DNA of 64,000 bases from Pleurostoma richardsiae. Lineage: Eukaryota; Ascomycota; Sordariomycetes; Calosphaeriales; Pleurostomataceae. The notes under the pieces were generated by a model that was given only the letters and a program-made list of their open reading frames with translations, had not been told where the DNA came from and ran no database searches. The position numbers were made by a program, and so were the translations under genes. The stretch is from contig JANBVO010000022.1 of NCBI GenBank assembly GCA_030052745.1, positions 186,001 through 250,000 of the forward strand, in the 5' to 3' direction. Shown piece after piece: positions 58,203 to 64,000 of this stretch (position 1 is its first letter; each line of letters opens with the position of its first letter).

Positions 58203-60089
58203 CTAGTTCTTCATCTGGCCTTCCTTCAGGGGGAACGTCGATTCGACCAGCTCATTCATGTGAATGATTGCGTCCCTAGCCCCGGGCCATGTCTTCCTCT
58301 TCCCAGTTTCAAAAAAACGATACATATGTGCTGTTTCCACCCCATGATTCATGAGGTTGTAAAGATGACGGTCTTCGAACCAGAATCTCCAGCCTTTCCA
58401 TCCCCAGCCGAGGTGCTCCATCCCGGTGCCGGCCGCCTTATGGAGCCAGGCCTGGAATTCGTACTGCTTGACCATGCTGGTATCGACTGTATTGTCCATC
58501 TTCCATCTCTCTGCGACCCAAGCTTGATGGGAATTGACATGCTCTTCCATTAGGGCGCGGGAAGGCAGTGGTTCAACGCCACGCCACACATTACTCACAG
58601 CCATGGAAGTGATATCGGCGAATGAGAACCCGTTGCTCTTTCCGAAAGCGCTATAGCAGAGCATTACACATGAGTCGGCATATGCCGGAGGGAATAAGTT
58701 CAAGTACAGTCGATACAGTCGTGCACCGTCGTAATCGCATCCTGTTGGCTTGCTTGTCTCTAGAAATGGCGCGACCGTCCAATCGGCCCGGTAACCTGTG
58801 CAGTATATCACCGCATCAACGTCGTTGAGAATAGTTCCGTCTTCAAACTCAATGGATCTGGGCCCAATATATCGCTTGATTCCATGCAAGGACCTGAGGC
58901 TGCCGTCCCTGAGGTAAGGCATGACGTTTTCCCATGATCCGGGGAGGTTCAATGTAATAGAAGGGAACGGCTCCAGACGCCACGCCGGATCGAGGCTGCC
59001 GAAGGATCGGCGGCCAATATAGCCGATAACTACATCGACGAGTAGTTTGGCAAGCCGAGGAAAGTGGCGGTTGAGAAAGTGACTGACTTGCCGTCGCCGC
59101 CAGGTAATCATCAAATCGGCGGGCGTGCCGTCCCTGTATCTCTTGAAAGGCAAGCTACCTCTTCGGTGCGCAACCCATACTTTAGAAGCATGAGGCATAA
59201 TGTCGGGGATAACATCACCCGAGGTGCTGGTTAGCCCGAGCACTACAACGTTTTTCCCCTCAAAAATCTCCGGCCTAGAAAAGGCAGTAGTTAGCGAGCA
59301 CTCTTCTTACTGCCGTTTTCTTTTGATTCAAACCCTCTATATTGTTGAGAATGCATAATAATGCCCTCAAACCCCTCTTCTCCCTCGAATATAGGTATTT
59401 TGGCTATGGTCTGATAGCCATGACAGAAGGCGACCTTGTCAAACTCGAGGATGTCAGTCGCACCAGAGCGCTCTACCTGCAAGAGCCACTTCCCGTCGCC
59501 TGCGTCGCGAGTAACGAGCTCCACTCTAGCGTTAAAAGCAATATCTTTGATGAGATCAAAGTGAGTGGCGTATTGCTCCATAAATTGCTGGAAATGTTCC
59601 GGATTCATAAAGGTCGGGTATTCTGATCACTCAAGTTCTTAGTTTACCACAGGTGCCAACTGTCCTTGGGGCCATGTCTGTGTCAAATATCGCCACGCGG
59701 AATGGGGAGCAGGCTTACTGTCCGGGATGGGATAGTCGCTGAACCCGCAAGTGAACTTGCTGATATTTGCAGTCGTTCCTGTGGCCAGCGTCAGTCGAGG
59801 TTATAGCGCCAGGCCATACACTACTCGAGATCTGCAAGCGCTACGGCTACATGCTAACATACTGGGCAGAGCGGTGGTGTAGGAGCTGTTCTCTGAATAA
59901 GCCCACAAGCCTCCAACTTTGTCACGCCGCTCGAAGAGCGTGACTGAAAATCCATCGTCACGGAGTTGCTTGAGCATCGAGAGCCCAGATGGCCCTAGAA
60001 TCTATTCAGCTCGACGTAATCGTAGGGCTCCACGGCGCCCCGGTCTTACCAGCTCCAATCACGGCGGCAGTGACCTTTGCCATCTCCAT
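58203..60089 (-). CDS. Flavin-containing monooxygenase
   Basis: FAD- and NADPH-dependent monooxygenase that inserts oxygen at N, S or C centres of small molecules. Exons 60089-60050, 59994-59863, 59778-59719, 59622-59334 and 59274-58203 are all in phase, 530 residues. Exon 1 plus 2 rebuild the FAD-binding AVIGAGPSGLSMLKQL and LFERRDKVGGLWAYS. Exon 3 and 4 join as FTCGFSDYPIPDKYPTFMNP. The monooxygenase fingerprint region reads FCHGYQTIAKIP...HSQQYRG, then the NADPH motif NVVVLGLTSTSGD. The last part has AVIYCTGYRADW, the usual ATG-like end motif. The fourth intron uses an uncommon GTTTGA donor; a nearby GTAAGA donor would break the frame. Substrate unknown. No secondary-metabolism backbone gene lies nearby. 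A second Met at residue 3 is possible. Confidence 0.9.
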
Positions 60090-62474
60090 GTGCGACCTAA
60101 TAGAGATTACTGTTGCGTATTGGTTTCAACAGATACAATAACAATAATGGAGCTTTCGCAAGTTAACCGAAACCAGATTCTGACAAGTCAAAATGACTGA
60201 TAATTAGAGGAGATCCCACATTTTTGTAAGGCGCATGCGCTGCTGCTTATGTCAGGTGATAGCACTGACTATTGATATCTACTGGCCGTCCGGGTTCCCC
60301 CCTTGGTAGAATCCTGACAGTGGTGGAAACGGCATCGGCACCTTTTATCCCGTACAGACCGTCCTACTCAACACTGATCCGGGGTGTTAAATGACTCCTG
60401 TTGACAAGTGAGTCTAACGCATTGATATTTCCTTACAAGATCGGAGCCTTCGAATCATGAAATCATGCACTTGCTTGCCTTTAAGATTCCTAATAACGTC
60501 CCGAGCTTCGAAAGATAACTAATTCGTTGGTAGAACATAAAGAAGACTTTGATTTAAATGCAGTCGGAGTGTATTTATAGTAGTGAATTAGCTCCCTGGC
60601 AAGTACAAATATTTTCCCAGCGATTTCTAGGTATTTGTCACCCTCAGCGTCTGGAGTGATGGGTAGATAGACGCGTTTATGCTGAGGTTGTCTGAGTGAG
60701 GCTAAGCGATATCGATCTCCTGAGAACGTGGTGCCTGCGTACCTAGGTAGGCTGCTCTGGTCACCGGGAAATAATTACCTAGTGATTTGAGGGATCCGCA
60801 AAAGTACAGCGGAGATGTTTTTGGCGCATCATGACCAAACTGGTTCTGGTCCGACCACTCTCTACGGAAACACACTATGACTTGAAGTGTCCAATAAGAA
60901 CGGTGGACACAATCTTACCGGTCTCATGTTTCGGGTGTTGTGGTTTCCACATAATGGGACGACCCCCAAACTCGCCGATACTACACCCATTGCATTCAGA
61001 GTGAGAAACCCAGGAACACTAAGTGCATTTTCTTGGTCCTTGGGTTGAGTAACAGGATCATCTTCTCATAGCACCGTGTACCCATTGTCAAGGGGAACAT
61101 TGACGGCCAACCGGCACTCCATTTGGAGACTTGGTATATCCCAGCACATCTAGGAAGGTCTCGTGGCCACCAGATGCTCGTTTTCGGCAAACTGAGCCAA
61201 AGGCAGCTAGCATAGTCAAAACCAATGCACGAGAAGCCCAGTAAATCTACTACCTTTCCCAACACCAAGTTCCTGTCGCAATTTCTGTAGATTGTAGTCT
61301 AGCTATCTCTAGGCAAACTGAGTCCTAGCCTCCTTATATCCACTTTCCTATATGGGAAAGGAGCCAAACGGCGACAATTCTACTGTCCGGCGCCCTTCTA
61401 CGTAGACACTTCCTGCCTGCTTGAGTGCAAGCGCCGTCTTCAAGTCATGGTTAAGGGTCTAGAATCGAATCAGAAGAAACCGTGGAAGTTATGCTTTGGA
61501 GAACAGGAGCGAGTAGGACTGGGGCGACCCTTGCACTTTCTGCGTCGCCACAAACCTTCGCGTGGTGCATCTATGACCTGCCCATGTTGAACGAAGCTGC
61601 GTGTACACTTACACGTGCCCACGCACTTATAGTTAGCGAGACCTCAAAAGAAGACGAGACGCGAAGCGTCAGATATTTAAGAGACCTAAGAGTCAATTCT
61701 CGGGGTAGAACGCTGAAATCATTTACGGAGGCATATATTGAAAGGGCGGTAGGTATATCTAAACCAAATGAAGGGCGTGAACCCCCCCCCCCCCCTCCCG
61801 GGGGGGCGGAGCTGTTGACATATTCCCGTCGTGTTGCTTGAGGAAATATGCCCGGATAGACTAGACCATACTATAATATTAATAACCTTCCCTTCTGGAC
61901 TGGTAACGATACTATGCATAGTCTTGTAACTTTGGGGTGTTCCCTTTAGGTTGCCATTTGAGATATCCGGAGGCAGAGGCGCTATGGACTGCCGGGATTG
62001 ACTAAGTGAACGCAATTGCGTCGATCCCACATATTAATCTTGGAAAATAACTCATCTTTTGACGGGGACCAAGAAAATGCGGGTCGGCAGATTGTTATGG
62101 TCAACTAACCTGTGTCTGTAAAGCTCATTGATGTGCTGCAGGCATCTTAGTTGCTTCCGGGACGGCAGCAGGTTTAGCGCAGGGAGCCAATCTCTACGTT
62201 ACTGAAACAGCAAGACATGCCTGCTGCACATACGCAGAACATAGTGAATCCTGTATTCATGAGATGAAGGATATTCAGGTGCTTGCAATGTGGTTCTAGC
62301 TGTCGGTATAGAGCGAGCAGAGTAGATGGCTTCAAATACGACCATGAAGCATTGATTATGGTAGAAACTACATTTTTATGTTACAAGAGCGACGCAGGCC
62401 CGTTTGGCCCTCGTCCTGGGTCCGCTTGCTCTCTCAGAGTGCTGCGTGCATCTCCCGCGGCTTTCCCAAGGCCA
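60090..62474. promoter_or_regulatory. Long intergenic region
   Basis: About 2.4 kb. A short TACCTAGGTAGG word lies at about 60740. A near-palindromic run of C then G sits at about 61781-61807. Small open frames (60996-61268 minus, 61482-61841 plus) show no family resemblance. No RNA gene seen. Confidence 0.45.
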
Positions 62475-63733
62475 TTAGGCCTTGCCCTGAAAGTATTCCT
62501 TCTCTTTGTGCTTTGTGTAGCCACTCGTACCAGTCACAGGCAGCCCACGCTTCTCTAGTTCGCGGGCAATGATCTTCCATCGTCCAATCATCTTATCCTT
62601 GTCGATAGGAGTGACACGTCGCGGGAAAACAGTCACATTGGGTAAGTTGGACAGGTCACCCTGAATCTGGATTGCTTCTGAAAGCTTCTTTGCTCTGGGG
62701 GGTCGTACCAGGACTGATAACAAGGTTTTGGCTGTTCGTATTGAGGGAAGCTTGCTGTCTGGGATGACTTGTCCGGTCAGTTGAAGGATTCGCTTCGTCA
62801 CCTGTTGCATGGTTGTTAGTTCAAATTGTTCTGCCGCGCGCTGCGCTCGAAGTGGAACCGTACCGCGAACTTCAAGTGCGCGTCCTCCAGTGAGACATTC
62901 TTCCAACTCTGGTCCCATGACTTGAGGAATTCTCTTGCTTCATCCGCACTGAGCTCTGACGTGGCTTCAGCAGCGACCTCCTGCGAGCTCTCCTCAGCGG
63001 GCTCCCACCGCAAGTACCGAACGACAGCGCCCGCGTCACCAGTCAGACGCGCGGAGCCGTCCTCAGCCACTTCGATACCGAGGCTTAGCGCCCGGGTAAG
63101 GTCTTCCTTTCCACCGCGCTCCCAGAGGGCCGTAAGGAGCTCTGGATCATCATGTCTCACGACAAGGGCCTCCGTTACTGCCCTCCTAGTTAGCACCTCT
63201 AAGACGCTCGCATCATGAATCTTCCTCCTTGGTCCGAAGCCCACGAAGTTCTTGCTCGAGCTCCAATGGCTCTCGTTCTCCCACCAGTCGGCCAGGTCAC
63301 CGACTTCGTCGAGACCTTCCGCAGACTCGGCTGGCACATACTGCGGGTCATCTATCTCCTCCGGTCGTGCGGCACTCCTTAGTTCGGGCGGTATTGAAAA
63401 ATCTGTCTCGATATTGACATGCTCCTCAATCGTGTAGTCATCAGTGCCTCCTCGCCCAAGCTCCTGCAGTTCTGCTGACTGCGTCAGAATTGCTCTTTTG
63501 TCGTCTTCGGTGTGGCCTGTGTACGGGTCCTCAGCTCCAGCCGGCTCGCCCTTCCAGAGCCTGCGACGCCATTTGTCGAGGCCAGGTGACGTCTCATGAG
63601 GCGCGGCAGTGATGGAGAATTGGTGCCGCAGGAGGGAGGTGGAGGCTCTGCAAAACACGTCCCGCTGCAGAGAGGGTGCCGCCGCGCTGCATAGCAGCGA
63701 ACTGGTCTGGCGTAAACGCGGAATCTGGCGCAT
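62475..63733 (-). CDS. Mitochondrial large-subunit ribosomal protein mL50
   Basis: Component of the mitochondrial ribosome large subunit (mL50; yeast Mrpl13 and human MRPL50 are the counterparts). Exons 63733-62864 and 62801-62475 are joined in phase 0 by a 62-bp intron (GTACGG donor, CTAAC branch, CAACAG acceptor), 398 residues. The N-terminus is rich in Arg, Ser and Leu without acids (MRQIPRLRQTSSLLCSAA), a likely matrix presequence. The conserved domain starts at the junction: LEDAHLKFA-VTKRILQLTGQVIPD, then LPNVTVFPRRVTPIDKDKMIGRWKII and ELEKRGLPVTG. Residues 60-250 are acidic and less conserved, as usual in fungi. Confidence 0.88.
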
Positions 63734-64000
63734 CTTGTCTGGCCGAGAAAAAGGTGGACCGAGTTATGTCCTCGCTGTCTCGTTTGCGAAGATCATTCTT
63801 CAGAGGAAGTAATAGAGCTTGGGCACGATGTCGAAATTTCAGTCTTGGGATTTGTAGCCGCGGACCCGCTTATTTGCCGGAGCCGACGCTAGGGAACAGA
63901 GCCGCAACGCGCCGGTCCTCCGTATAGCTCTGACGACGAACCAACACTCTTGAGCAACCTCAGGAACCAGCTTCATCGCTTGCGAACGGAATGCGCCCTT
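63734..64000. other. Upstream side of the mL50 gene
   Basis: 267 bp to the right edge. Likely promoter of the mL50 gene; no further gene can be supported. Confidence 0.4.

Noticed and set aside
61779-61810. C-run followed by G-run that could form a hairpin
   Set aside because: A homopolymer of this kind is a common low-complexity artefact and no terminator or RNA gene context is present.
1-64000. CRISPR arrays, bacterial operons or phage-type elements
   Set aside because: No regularly spaced repeats of that kind; the introns and protein families show a fungal nuclear genome.

Overview
The window looks like a filamentous ascomycete (Pezizomycotina, probably a Sordariomycete). The genes have many short GT-AG introns (about 45-150 bp) with CTAAC/CTGAC-like branch sites, and the protein set is fungal: a PDR-type ABC pump, a Pex23-family peroxin with dysferlin domains, a GT32 mannosyltransferase, a GCR1_C-domain factor, Sam50 and Ubc6. 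One end is an extremely AT-rich, TpA-rich repeat block in which every repeat differs from its relatives mainly by C-to-T and G-to-A transitions. That is the mark of repeat-induced point mutation (RIP).

Layout. Bases 1 to about 14280 are RIP-mutated transposon fossils. A Ty3/Gypsy remnant on the minus strand runs off the left edge (its LTR is about 3404-3846). A second retroelement remnant with a retropepsin-like stretch lies at 4518-6702. A Ty1/Copia element with both LTRs occupies 6703-12225. Three further LTRs of that same family lie at 4202-4517, 13031-13376 and 13544-13862, all inverted relative to the element, and an inverted gag fragment sits beside the 13031 copy. A GC-rich LTR-like repeat (about 14281-14737) marks the boundary with normal sequence.

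Bases 15 to 64 kb are gene territory. In order: PDR ABC transporter (+, 15984-20830); TMEM135-like membrane protein (-, 21446-23413); BTB protein (-, 24602-27026); Ubc6 (-, 28000-28947), divergent from Sam50 (+, 29596-31415); GT32 glycosyltransferase with a polyglutamine tail (-, 31781-33112); second BTB protein (-, 35584-37264); GCR1_C-domain protein (-, 40096-41280); an uncertain, frame-scrambled locus (+, 42249-44205); a lipase-fold-like membrane protein (+, 44859-46647); Pex23-family peroxin (-, 47442-49726); a 1243-residue uncharacterised protein that I read as one gene although it falls into several ORFs (-, 51252-55309); flavin monooxygenase (-, 58203-60089); mitochondrial ribosomal protein mL50 (-, 62475-63733).

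The genes form no obvious pathway cluster. Organelle upkeep recurs: ER-associated degradation (Ubc6), mitochondrial outer-membrane assembly (Sam50), mitochondrial translation (mL50), peroxisome membrane (Pex23 family, TMEM135-like). The most striking intergenic signal is a set of GGTA/TACC and CCTAGG-rich tracts lying upstream of at least seven of the genes. All splice sites are read by eye from the sequence; I had no transcripts and no database search.
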